Source: Pontibacter aquaedesilientis (GTDB lineage: Bacteria; Bacteroidota; Bacteroidia; Cytophagales; Hymenobacteraceae). From it: a stretch of 64,000 nucleotides of DNA. The stretch lies in contig NZ_JACXAJ010000002.1 of the NCBI RefSeq assembly GCF_014773225.1, positions 434,001 through 498,000 on the forward strand. The letters run 5' to 3'. The translations under genes and the position numbers were made by a program. Shown here piece by piece: positions 1-8,301 of this stretch. Numbering within the stretch: position 1 is the stretch's first letter; the number at the start of each line of letters is the position of its first letter. Under the pieces are notes generated by a model. It saw only the letters and a list, made by a program, of their open reading frames with translations, did not search any database and was not told the origin of the DNA.

Positions 1-534
1 TACAAACTGCTTTTCCTGGCCATAGTTGCCATTCGGCAATGCCTCATAGGTTGTGAATGACTTTAGGGCGCCCTTTTGCTCCGTACCTTCGTAAGCTGAT
101 TTTTTGCTCAGCTTCTTTGCCGCGTCGTAGTCGTAAGTGGTGTACGACTGATACTCTGGCTTTCCTCCTAAAAAGTAAGTGGAAATTGATTTGCTCAACT
201 CGCCCCGGTCGTTGTAGGTATGCGCCTCTTCCGACAGTACCTGCTTGCTGTTGCCGGCAAAGGTGCTTGCTTTTACAAGACGGCCTTTGTTGTCGCGCTC
301 GTACTTTTCAAAGCTCTCGATCTCGCCGGTTTCCTTGTTATAATGGTTAATCTGGATGAGTTGCTTGCCCGCAAAGTTAAAGGAAGTTACCTCTGCTGAG
401 TCCATCAGCACATGCGAAAGCGTACCCTGATCAAAAGATGGCTGGGCGGCTTCCTTTTCGCTTCTTTCGCAGGAAGAAAGTGCTACCACGCCAAAAACGA
501 GCATGGCGGGTAAAAATCTGCTTTTCAATTTCAT
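1..534 (-). CDS. Putative lipoprotein, C-terminus beyond window edge
   Basis: The frame reads leftwards from an ATG at 534 and runs open for 178 codons to the edge of the window, so the stop is not visible. The N-terminus is a lipoprotein signal peptide: MKLKSR, a hydrophobic stretch, then the lipobox LSSC at about residues 22-25. It should therefore be lipid-anchored in the envelope. The rest is polar and rich in Tyr, Lys and Glu, with patterns such as HYNKETGEIESFEKYERDNKG that resemble the repeated strands of YD/MORN-like or DUF-type secreted Bacteroidota proteins. I cannot name the family or function. Confidence 0.75.
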   Translation of the reverse strand, partial: MKLKSRFLPAMLVFGVVALSSCERSEKEAAQPSFDQGTLSHVLMDSAEVTSFNFAGKQLIQINHYNKETGEIESFEKYERDNKGRLVKASTFAGNSKQVLSEEAHTYNDRGELSKSISTYFLGGKPEYQSYTTYDYDAAKKLSKKSAYEGTEQKGALKSFTTYEALPNGNYGQEKQFV

Positions 535-767
535 TTGGCTAAAAGTTGAAAAAGTTAAAAATAAAACTGACCAGAGCATTTCTCCGGCAGTCTCAGTTAG
601 AACGCACCTTTTCAAATAATAATTGCACTGCCGTAAATAAAATCAATTAATTTGTTGTGTCACAGGGAATTTTGCAATAGTCTGTTGTTTGTAAGTTGTT
701 GTTTTTCAGTGTTTTTATGAATGAAAAGGCCTGATAAAAAAGTTGCAAATTTTTGTAAAGTGCAATT

Positions 768-3206
768 TTAGTTAAGTGCGGCCGTCCGGGCAATGTTGAG
801 TAGCTCGTCTCCCGCGTCGATGTCGTGCCGCAGCTGCTCCTGGAAATTGATGGTGATCCGGAGTGCCCGCAGCCCCTGTACCCCCTGCATTTCTTCCAGT
901 TCCAGGTCTTCCACTTCTCTCTCGACGTACCCTTCAGCTTGCAGAAAATCGATGTAGCGCATATACTCCTGTGCCTCACGCGGCTGTGTATACACAATGG
1001 CAATTTTACCCGGCTGGGTTAACCGCTCATCGGAGCCACGCAGCACGGCCTTGTCTATACGCTTTTTAATGATCTCATAGCGGATGTTATCGGCACCCTC
1101 CACGTCAAATTTCTTCTCGTCCAGTCTGAATCGGATGGAGATCGGGCTGCTGTGCACCAAAATGAGCTGGGTGATTTCTAGCGGCAGTTTAAGATTGGCG
1201 CGCAGCTTCTGGATGCGGCGGGCGATCTCGCAGGTGAGCATGAGCTGCCATAGGCGCATGTTCTTGAGGTAAATCTGCTCAAAATGCCCGTTGTTCAGCA
1301 AGGAAGCCCCAATGTAAATGTTGTATTCCAGCCCATCGGTCTTATACTTCTCAAAATAGTGCGGGAATATCTGTTGCGCCTTCTCCTCCTCCCGGTCCAG
1401 AAAGTTTGAGATGGTGTCGTTGATCAGGTAGAGGCTCTCCTCATAAGCCCGACGCTTGTTATACACCACCCTGTTCGGGTTGTTGATCGCCTTGCGGTAA
1501 GCCTCTATAGCCGTTTTGGTGGAAGGATACTTGAGCTCGAAGTGGTTGAAGAGTGGCTCTATCTCGGTGCGTAGAAACTCCAATATAGAGACTTCGTCGC
1601 CGGATGCCAGCTCGTGCACAATGCTCTGCGAGTACTTGTCGATCTTGTAAACCAGTTCGTCCAGAATAGAAAGCGGAAGATTGTCCTTGGCCGCCAGGAT
1701 GACCTCCTTTGCATACACCAGTTGGTCGAGCAGGTCGCCTTGAATGGCCTTGTTGCGCTCGGCAGCCGAACTCCTGATGTCCGACACCCCATAGAGCGGG
1801 TAAATGTCACGGAACACAATTGGCTCGATCTCGGAACTGACATTGCGCTCCATTTTGTCGAGCAGGTTGATGGCCGCCTGTGTGAAGCGCCACTCCACAA
1901 TGGGGTGTATGGCCGTGTACTTCTCCTTAATAATGTTTTGGATGCTGCTTCGCAACTCCTCCAGCATGCGGTTGAGGGCCAGTGCGAACAGCGGCAATAT
2001 CTCCTTGAGCTTGATGGTGGAGAGTGCATTAAGCTCACCAGGTATAGGCGAGGCCAGCTCAAGCATGCCAATGGTCTGCCCCTCGTAATACAGCGGTGCG
2101 ATGATCAGGTTGCGCACGCCAGCCTCTATCAGTTGCTTCTCAATTCGGGTCGGTTCCTCTAAAAGTTCCAGGTCATCAACTACGATAGTGTTCCCACGCG
2201 ACATAACAGGCCCATAGATGGATTCGTTGAAGTCGTCCAGCTTAATGTCGCAGGTATCGGTAAGCACCAGGCCGTTCCAGGTTTTGCGGGCATAATTGGT
2301 GTCGAACTCCTGTAGGGCTGGGCAGGAAGCCAGCCCCAACCGCAATCCCGGCAAGCCAAATAACACCCGGAGCTTCTGCTGCAGGCTCTCAAATCCTTCC
2401 TGCGAAGTAACAGAGTGCTGGTCGAGCAGGTCGTAACGCAACGAAGAGATCGTCTCCTCATTGGTCACATCTGTGAAATCGTAGATGGCAAAGCCGCTGA
2501 ATTCAAAGTCCTCGGGTGGCAGCTTCTGCATCCAGAGGTCCAGGTTGTTGTAGCGGTTTATCAGGAAGTTGATTTCCTGCGTCGTCAGTTTTTTGAGTTC
2601 ACCTTTGGTCTTTACCTTCATAAACTTCAGGTCGATGCTGAGTTTATAGTGCCGGTCCAGGTTGGTGAATTTATCCTTGATGGTGAAGATAAAGGGCTCG
2701 TCCACCACGAAGTTGGCGTTGTAGAACTTTTCCAGGATCAGTGTATAAGCAGAGAGTGTAAGCCGGAAAAGCAGCATGTCGAGGTTCAGGTCGAGCTTTT
2801 CGGTATAGTTGCCACCTCCAAGCAGGTTGAGCTCCTCGAGGCGCGGCGTCGCATAAAAACTCTCGAAGTGAAAAGGCAGTACCGTGGCACGCAAATCGTT
2901 TTCCCAGAGGGCACTCGGAAAGATGTCCTCCATGAGTATGTCCACCGTATCGATGTACTTTTCTATAATAGAAACATCCTCAATGGGTTCCAGCAGCTCA
3001 GGGTTTTTCCGCAACAGACCGGCCAGCTCGTTTACGCGGCTGACGTTGCAGTTCGGATCGTTCTGGATCTTATTTTCCCAGTAAGAGATAAGCGGCGACA
3101 GGCTCAGCGTCGCCTTGAACGGAAACTGTTCGGTGCTCAGTATAATTTCGTCCCGGTTAGGTATAGAAACAACGGTTTCGTGGAAGTTGCCTCTGTTTTT
3201 GCGCAT
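768..3206 (-). CDS. GAF domain-containing protein
   Basis: A large cytoplasmic protein of 812 residues with no signal peptide or membrane segment. Roughly residues 265-425 look like a GAF domain: a segment with GNTIVVDDLELLEE followed by GVRNLIIAPLYYEGQTIGML and a long helix (LFALALNRMLEELRSSIQN). GAF domains bind small ligands or nucleotides and usually regulate an attached output domain, but no kinase, cyclase or HTH output is recognisable here. The flanking regions are mostly helical and charged. Proteins with this layout occur across Cytophagales as single genes of unknown role. The start at 3206 (MRKNRGNFHETVV) is the first ATG. No operon partner is evident: the next gene upstream is divergent. 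Confidence 0.8.
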   Translation of the reverse strand: MRKNRGNFHETVVSIPNRDEIILSTEQFPFKATLSLSPLISYWENKIQNDPNCNVSRVNELAGLLRKNPELLEPIEDVSIIEKYIDTVDILMEDIFPSALWENDLRATVLPFHFESFYATPRLEELNLLGGGNYTEKLDLNLDMLLFRLTLSAYTLILEKFYNANFVVDEPFIFTIKDKFTNLDRHYKLSIDLKFMKVKTKGELKKLTTQEINFLINRYNNLDLWMQKLPPEDFEFSGFAIYDFTDVTNEETISSLRYDLLDQHSVTSQEGFESLQQKLRVLFGLPGLRLGLASCPALQEFDTNYARKTWNGLVLTDTCDIKLDDFNESIYGPVMSRGNTIVVDDLELLEEPTRIEKQLIEAGVRNLIIAPLYYEGQTIGMLELASPIPGELNALSTIKLKEILPLFALALNRMLEELRSSIQNIIKEKYTAIHPIVEWRFTQAAINLLDKMERNVSSEIEPIVFRDIYPLYGVSDIRSSAAERNKAIQGDLLDQLVYAKEVILAAKDNLPLSILDELVYKIDKYSQSIVHELASGDEVSILEFLRTEIEPLFNHFELKYPSTKTAIEAYRKAINNPNRVVYNKRRAYEESLYLINDTISNFLDREEEKAQQIFPHYFEKYKTDGLEYNIYIGASLLNNGHFEQIYLKNMRLWQLMLTCEIARRIQKLRANLKLPLEITQLILVHSSPISIRFRLDEKKFDVEGADNIRYEIIKKRIDKAVLRGSDERLTQPGKIAIVYTQPREAQEYMRYIDFLQAEGYVEREVEDLELEEMQGVQGLRALRITINFQEQLRHDIDAGDELLNIARTAALN

Positions 3207-3443
3207 ATATTGTTTTGGTTTGGATGTGGGAAAAACGTGTGTGGCACATATCCCAGGTGTGGTTCAGGTAAACTTAGATCACCTTAAAGCTTATAAACGT
3301 AAGCCGCAGCAAAAGGATAGGCACGGTATAGGCCCTTTAGTGCGGTTATCGAAAAAATATAGTGACAGAATAATATAGTGGCATAATATTTATAGAAAGG
3401 CTATGTTAGAATGTTATTCCGCCACAACACTTACAAACCAACC

Positions 3444-4076
3444 ATGAAGAAAATAATCAAGAACGCGTTTGCACTACTACTGCTTGTACTGGCTTTTGGG
3501 GCGCAGGCGCAATCCCAATCGAAGCTGGAGCAGGACTTGCAGGACCTGCGCACCTGGATGAGCCGAAAAGCCAGCCAGGGCGACAGCATAACACGGGCTG
3601 AATGGCCAACGATCAAGCAGGAGTTCAGGGCACGCACGCAAAGTCTGGAGCAGGGCACCGGCAAAATGACTGAGCAGTCGAAGCAGGAGTATAGCGAGCT
3701 CAAAACCCGTTACCGCCAGTGGGAAACCGACAATGAAGAGCGCTACGGCCAGCCGCTGAACCGGGAAACAGCCTCGGACTGGGAGCGCAAACTGGCGGGC
3801 ACCCGAAACATTGATAAGCTGAAGTCCAGCCAAATACGAGAAACCTATACCCGGTTTATGGAGAACGTGCGTGGGCTGCGCCATGATTGGAGTTTGCGGG
3901 ACTGGGACTATGCCGAACATGTATACCTGCTGCTCAACGACCGCAAGCAACAGGTGCTGGACCAAATGAGCAACAGCGACAAAATGAAAGTAGCCGCCTT
4001 ACAGGTTGAGTTTAATACGTTGCGCAAAAGCCGCGACGCCAAAGACTTGTATAACAGTATGCGGGAGCAGCGTTAA
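3444..4076 (+). CDS. Exported helical protein of unknown function
   Basis: I chose the ATG at 3444 rather than the in-frame ATG at 3411 because it begins a clean signal peptide (MKKIIKNAFALLLLVLAFGAQAQ). The mature part is about 187 residues, almost all charged helix (Lys, Arg, Glu, Gln) with regular Trp residues (TWMSRK, RQWETD, HDWSLRDWDY). That suggests a periplasmic helical bundle or coiled coil. There is no enzyme motif and I do not recognise the family. It is a monocistronic gene between two minus-strand genes. Confidence 0.75.
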   Translation: MKKIIKNAFALLLLVLAFGAQAQSQSKLEQDLQDLRTWMSRKASQGDSITRAEWPTIKQEFRARTQSLEQGTGKMTEQSKQEYSELKTRYRQWETDNEERYGQPLNRETASDWERKLAGTRNIDKLKSSQIRETYTRFMENVRGLRHDWSLRDWDYAEHVYLLLNDRKQQVLDQMSNSDKMKVAALQVEFNTLRKSRDAKDLYNSMREQR

Positions 4077-4146
4077 TCTATACCTGTGCAAACCAGGGCG
4101 GTATCTGTAGCTTATGTGCACAGGTACCGCCGTGGCTTTTTAACTC

Positions 4147-4653
4147 CTACTGCTTTCTGAAAACCATGGCACCGCCCATTGTTAGCGGCCTTAAGGACAG
4201 TGTGTTCGCCGTCAGGCCATTTACCTCATAGCAAGTTCTGTCTTTGGTCTCCATGTTCTCTAGCTGGAGATAACTTGTGTGAGCATCGACAGTTACATCT
4301 TGGTCACACTGCGGCGATGTGTTGGATAAGGTATAGGTATCCGTTTCTAATAAGTCATCCTGGTAATACTGATAGCAGATGCCTTCGGCTGTGAAAATCA
4401 GTTTCCAGTTGTTGTCTTCTTCCGACCTCCAAGTGCCTGCCACGGTAAGGGCAGGATTGGTGTCCTGGCCAGATAGTGCGGGTCGGGTCGAATTTTTGGC
4501 GGCTTGCTGCGTAGTATCGGCCTTTGCCAAATCGGCAGTTATCAATTGGCTTTCTGTTGCTTCTGGCGTAGCAGTGCTGTCGGTGTCTTGTTGACCGTTG
4601 CAGGCTATCAGAATCGGGCTTAGGAGTAGTGCCAAAATGTACAAAACCTTCAT
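4147..4653 (-). CDS. Lipocalin-like lipoprotein
   Basis: A protein of 168 residues with a lipoprotein signal ending in the lipobox LIAC (about residues 15-18), followed by a Thr/Ala/Glu-rich linker. From about residue 72 a small beta domain begins with AGTWRSEEDNNWKLIFTAEG and ends TMGGAMVFRKQ. The GTW...W.L.F...G opening and the closing strands are typical of lipocalin-like folds in Bacteroidota. The ligand is unknown. It is convergent with the exported helical protein gene to its left, 70 bases away. Confidence 0.65.
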   Translation of the reverse strand: MKVLYILALLLSPILIACNGQQDTDSTATPEATESQLITADLAKADTTQQAAKNSTRPALSGQDTNPALTVAGTWRSEEDNNWKLIFTAEGICYQYYQDDLLETDTYTLSNTSPQCDQDVTVDAHTSYLQLENMETKDRTCYEVNGLTANTLSLRPLTMGGAMVFRKQ

Positions 4654-4921
4654 GGTGCTTCTAAATTAATCACCCCAAGATAGAAGATATTCTGCCACCG
4701 GACTTAAAGGACATGAACATTTTAATTGCTCTCGGTTTTTGTTTGAATTGTGAGCTGGTGTTGATAGGTAAGTATTTGACTTGTAGGTATATGTATTTGT
4801 ATTAGAGGGATTGTGGTAGATTGTGTATAACCTCGTGGGTAAGTTTACATACCGCACGGTCGGCGGGCACGAAAAAAATGCCTTAATTTGCAGCCGGTTT
4901 TTCATTCATTATACCATTACC

Positions 4922-5536
4922 ATGCACATTGCAATCGTCGGCAACATTGGCGCCGGCAAAACCACCCTGGCCACCAAACTGTCGCAACATTTTAAGTGGG
5001 AGCTATACCTGGAGGCAGTAGAGAACAATCCCTACCTCAAGGATTTTTACGAGGACATGGAGCGCTGGGCCTTTCACCTGCAGGTGTTCTTCCTGAACAG
5101 CCGTTTTGGGCAGGTACAGCAGATTCAGTCTAAAGACGGGCATGTGATTCAGGATCGCACAATCTACGAGGATGCCTTCATCTTCGCTAAGAACCTGCAC
5201 CAGTCCGGGCTGATGACGACCCGCGATTATGAAAACTATTTCGCCCTGTTCCAGTCGATGATCAGCATGGTGAAAGCACCGGATCTGATGATCTACCTGA
5301 AGGCCGACCTGCCGAAACTGATCGGCCAGATCGAAAAGCGCAACCGCGACTACGAAAATAACATCAGCATCAACTACCTGCGTAACCTCAACGAGCACTA
5401 CAACAGCTGGATGAGCACCTACGACCAGGGCAAACTGCTCGTGATCGATGTGAACAACATGGACTTTGTGGCTAACCCGGAGGATTTGGGAAGCATTATA
5501 GAGCGCATTAACAGCGAATTGTTCGGCTTGTTCTAA
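4922..5536 (+). CDS. Deoxynucleoside kinase
   Basis: Phosphorylates deoxynucleosides for dNTP salvage in the cytoplasm. From the ATG at 4922 the protein starts directly with the P-loop MHIAIVGNIGAGKTT (GxxxxGKT at residues 7-14). The family's EAVENNPYLKDFYEDMERWAFHLQ helix, which includes the catalytic Glu and substrate residues, follows. The DRTIYEDAFIFAK segment holds the DRS-like motif, and a lid follows with KRNRDYENNISINYLRNLNEHYN. Its 204 residues match the family length. An upstream in-frame ATG at 4823 would add 33 residues before the P-loop and is unlikely. The substrate (dG, dA or dC) cannot be read from sequence by eye. A strong terminator follows. Confidence 0.9.
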   Translation: MHIAIVGNIGAGKTTLATKLSQHFKWELYLEAVENNPYLKDFYEDMERWAFHLQVFFLNSRFGQVQQIQSKDGHVIQDRTIYEDAFIFAKNLHQSGLMTTRDYENYFALFQSMISMVKAPDLMIYLKADLPKLIGQIEKRNRDYENNISINYLRNLNEHYNSWMSTYDQGKLLVIDVNNMDFVANPEDLGSIIERINSELFGLF

Positions 5537-5550
5537 GACACGCTATACCT

Positions 5551-5604
5551 AAAATAAAAAGCCGTTGCCGTCTGCAGAAGCAGTGGCAGCGGCTTTTTAT
5601 TTTA
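5551..5604 (+). terminator. Rho-independent terminator after the deoxynucleoside kinase gene
   Basis: The stem pairs AAAATAAAAAGCCGTTGCC with GGCAGCGGCTTTTTATTTT around a short loop and ends in a U-rich tract. It is nearly symmetrical, so it could also stop transcription from the right. Confidence 0.8.
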
Positions 5605-5648
5605 GGTGATTAGGTATAATTTAGGAACGTGGCGAGTAGTCAGTATAT

Positions 5649-5878
5649 GGCGCGAGCGTCTACGCTCGCGCCTTGTCCCATATCGTTTTCAGTTTCGGCT
5701 CTTTAAGGTCGAATCGTAGTATGATTATTTCCTTGAGGGGATTATAGGGGTGTAAAATTTTGGCAGCACAACTCAGCAGGTATAGACACCCCTGTGGTCC
5801 CCTCAAGAGGACAGTTTCAACAAATTAAGGCCTACTCCCTAAAATTATGGGACAGGATAAGGCGTCCACGCTCTGTGC
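5649..5878. repeat. Nested inverted-repeat intergenic element
   Basis: The left end (5649-5683) starts with a perfect 11-bp palindrome, GGCGCGAGCGT / ACGCTCGCGCC, with a 2-base loop, followed by TTGTCCCATAT. The right end (5844-5878) carries a related sequence in inverted orientation (TTATGGGACAGGATAAGGCG, then TCCACGCTC). Inside, 5731-5753 and 5786-5810 form a second imperfect inverted repeat (GAGGGGATTATAGGGGTG against its near complement). The whole fills the gap between the terminator and the mod gene. It looks like a small non-coding repeat of the MITE or REP type. No transposase is nearby. Confidence 0.6.
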
Positions 5879-5933
5879 TAGAAAGATGAGATAGTGGAAT
5901 AGTTCAGCAGGTATAGATATAGATCAGGATAAC

Positions 5934-7898
5934 ATGAGTGAGACAACGCAGAAGCAAACCAAAACCCAGAATCTGTTGCAGGAGCTGACAGATGTCTTGC
6001 AGCAGGACGAGCGTTTGGTGGCAGCGGGCAGACTGCTGAAGAACAAAGTAGTGGAACTGGCGTTGCAGCTAGACGCTTCGCTGTTGCGCCTGCTTTTATC
6101 GCACGCAGGTATACGGCGGCAGTTTTTTCAGGAAGTGGACGGCCTGCTGGTATTCGATAAGATTAAGTTTCAGCAGTTTGTGAATAGCCGCTCTTTCCTG
6201 CCGGACAGCTATACCTCCTTTAAAAATAAACTGGGACTTCACGCAAATGGGGAAAACCTGGCATCCTCGCAGGAGGTGGTGCTGGCCTGGCCCTATAAAG
6301 ACTGCGTGCTGGAAGGCAACCAGACCAAGGAGAACCGCAGCCAGAAAGAAGTGTTCTGGAATGCTACCGTGGCGCCGGACGAAATAGACCGGTTACTGGC
6401 CCCAAAAGTGCTGACCAATTTTACCCGGTATACCGCTAAGGGAAAAAAGCCTGTCGGTGAGCTAGCTTCACCGGATAACCTGATCATCAGGGGTAACAAC
6501 CTGCTGGCGCTGCATAGTTTGCGGCCAGTTTATGCCGGCAAGGTCAAGCTTATTTACATCGACCCCCCCTACAATACCGGAAACGACAGCTTTAAATATA
6601 ACGACACCTTCAACCACTCCACCTGGCTCACTTTCATGAAAAACCGGCTGGAGGTGGCTAAAGAGCTACTGCGACCGGATGGTTGTATCCTGCTGCAGAT
6701 CGACAACAACGAGGAGAGTTACCTGAAAGTGCTGTGCGACGAGGTGTTCGGGCGGGAGAACTACCGCAATTCCATCATTGTCAAAAAAGGCACCAAGAGC
6801 CTGCAACTGCAGTTCGACCAGATTCAGAAACTCAACGCCGGCTTCGATACCATCCTGCTTTACTCCAAACGGGCAGAGGTGAAACTGCCCAACCTGTTCA
6901 AGGAGCTGAAAGGGGCGACGGCCAGTGCCTGGAACAACCATTGGCGCGGCACCGACCGGCCCACCATGCGCTACGAGTTGCTAGGTATAGCACCCGAAAC
7001 AGGCCAGTGGCGCTGGGAACGCAACCGTTCTGAGCGGGCTGTAGCGAACTTTCAGAAGTTAAGCGACTACATCCGCCTGCTCGAAGGGGAAAAAACTGAT
7101 ATTACCGACGACCTCATCGATACTTACTACCCGCTATACCTGAGCGAACACGACATTAACGATACCGGCGATTTTGAACTTATCCGGCTCAGCAAGACAG
7201 GCAAGCCAGAGCATTACATTCCGCCACGCCTGCAGGTACTGCTCTCCGAGAACTGGATGGACCTGAGTGTGGCAGGGCGCATCACCAAGTTTGAGCACGA
7301 GAAGAACGAGGAGATCCTGCGCCGGGCAATTGAATGGCTGACAGCAGAGGGCGATCTGGTACTGGATTTTTTCCTGGGAAGCGGCTCTACGGCAGCGGTG
7401 GCGCACAAACTAAAGCGACAGTACATCGGTATCGAGCAAATGCACTACGGGCAACTGGACGCCACCAACCGCCTGCAGGACGTGATCAAAGGCGATAAAA
7501 AAGGGATATCGCCGGAAGTGGGCTGGAAAGGAGGCGGCAGTTTTGTGTATGCCGAACTGGCCAAACTCAACCAGCAGTGGGTGGAGCGGATTGAAGCAGC
7601 GCGGGATACAGCACTGGATAGTTTGCTGGAAGAGCTGAGAAGGAACCCTTTTCTGCATTATTCAGTAGATGCAGAATTGTTAACGTCTCATGCAGAAGAG
7701 TTTAGCCAATTGCAGCCGCAAGTGAAGCGGCAGGTGCTGTACTCGCTGCTGGATAGCAACCAGCTGTATATCAATCTCACTGAAATGAATGACGCAGACT
7801 TTGGGGTGAAAGAGGAAGACAGGCAGCTGAACGAAACGTTCTATCAACAAAAAACAGCTGCCTATGCCGAACAGCAAACCCCTGGGGCACGACGATGA
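5934..7898 (+). CDS. mod: Type III-like site-specific DNA adenine methyltransferase (Mod)
   Basis: Transfers a methyl group from S-adenosylmethionine to DNA and, in type III systems, sets the target specificity. The order of motifs is that of beta-class amino-methyltransferases: the catalytic motif IV DPPYNTGNDSFKYND begins at residue 210, and the SAM-binding motif DFFLGSGSTAAVA comes later at about residue 478. The region between them (about residues 270-470) would contain the target recognition domain. At 654 residues it is complete and in the usual Mod range. It is the first gene of an overlapping three-gene operon: its last 35 bases overlap the next gene. The start ATG at 5934 is preceded by the inverted-repeat element, so the promoter must lie in or after that element. 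Confidence 0.9.
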   Translation: MSETTQKQTKTQNLLQELTDVLQQDERLVAAGRLLKNKVVELALQLDASLLRLLLSHAGIRRQFFQEVDGLLVFDKIKFQQFVNSRSFLPDSYTSFKNKLGLHANGENLASSQEVVLAWPYKDCVLEGNQTKENRSQKEVFWNATVAPDEIDRLLAPKVLTNFTRYTAKGKKPVGELASPDNLIIRGNNLLALHSLRPVYAGKVKLIYIDPPYNTGNDSFKYNDTFNHSTWLTFMKNRLEVAKELLRPDGCILLQIDNNEESYLKVLCDEVFGRENYRNSIIVKKGTKSLQLQFDQIQKLNAGFDTILLYSKRAEVKLPNLFKELKGATASAWNNHWRGTDRPTMRYELLGIAPETGQWRWERNRSERAVANFQKLSDYIRLLEGEKTDITDDLIDTYYPLYLSEHDINDTGDFELIRLSKTGKPEHYIPPRLQVLLSENWMDLSVAGRITKFEHEKNEEILRRAIEWLTAEGDLVLDFFLGSGSTAAVAHKLKRQYIGIEQMHYGQLDATNRLQDVIKGDKKGISPEVGWKGGGSFVYAELAKLNQQWVERIEAARDTALDSLLEELRRNPFLHYSVDAELLTSHAEEFSQLQPQVKRQVLYSLLDSNQLYINLTEMNDADFGVKEEDRQLNETFYQQKTAAYAEQQTPGARR

Positions 7899-8301
7899 AA
7901 GTGGATTTGCCTTTGTGAAAGAGTTGCTGCAGGGAGAGCCTACCTGCGCCATCAACTTCGACAGGTTGCAGTTGCACCCCGAAAAAGGCTACATCATTTT
8001 TGAGTTTCTGCTCTGCGACCAGAAACAAGCCAAAGTAACGCCCCATACCTCACACCCCAGCAAGTACTGGCACAAAAACCGCCAGAAGTTCATCAGTCTG
8101 TACCGCGTTGCCAAAGACCTGAAAGCCACGCTATACCTGGTGAACTACAGCAAGCCCGGTACGCCGAACGAGGATAAGATCAAGGTGATCCGGGTGGATG
8201 AGTTGTCCTCGAAAGGTATAGCCAAAGAAACAGTTTGGGAAACCAGCCGGGGGGCTTTCGCCTGGTGGTTCCGCAAAATTAACAGAGAGTGTTGTCAATG
8301 A
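7864..8301 (+). CDS. Middle gene of type III-like RM operon, possibly nuclease-like
   Basis: A 145-residue cytoplasmic protein. The gene overlaps mod by 35 bases and shares an ATGA overlap (8298-8301) with res, so it is translationally coupled to both and is probably part of the system. It has a small alpha/beta look: strand-like NFDRLQLHP, then GYIIFEFLLCD (Asp33 and Glu47), a basic helix SKYWHKNRQKFISLYRVAKDL, then the strand ATLYLVNYS. That order of acidic strand pair, basic helix and LYLVNY strand recalls PD-(D/E)XK nuclease folds. The ExK motif is not intact, however: Glu47 is followed by Phe-Leu. Function is inference. A regulatory or structural subunit is equally possible. Confidence 0.7.
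   Translation: MPNSKPLGHDDESGFAFVKELLQGEPTCAINFDRLQLHPEKGYIIFEFLLCDQKQAKVTPHTSHPSKYWHKNRQKFISLYRVAKDLKATLYLVNYSKPGTPNEDKIKVIRVDELSSKGIAKETVWETSRGAFAWWFRKINRECCQ

Noticed and set aside
2415..3287. Open frame of 290 codons on the plus strand, opposite the GAF protein
   Set aside because: Mirror of codon bias in the GAF-domain gene. No signal or motif.
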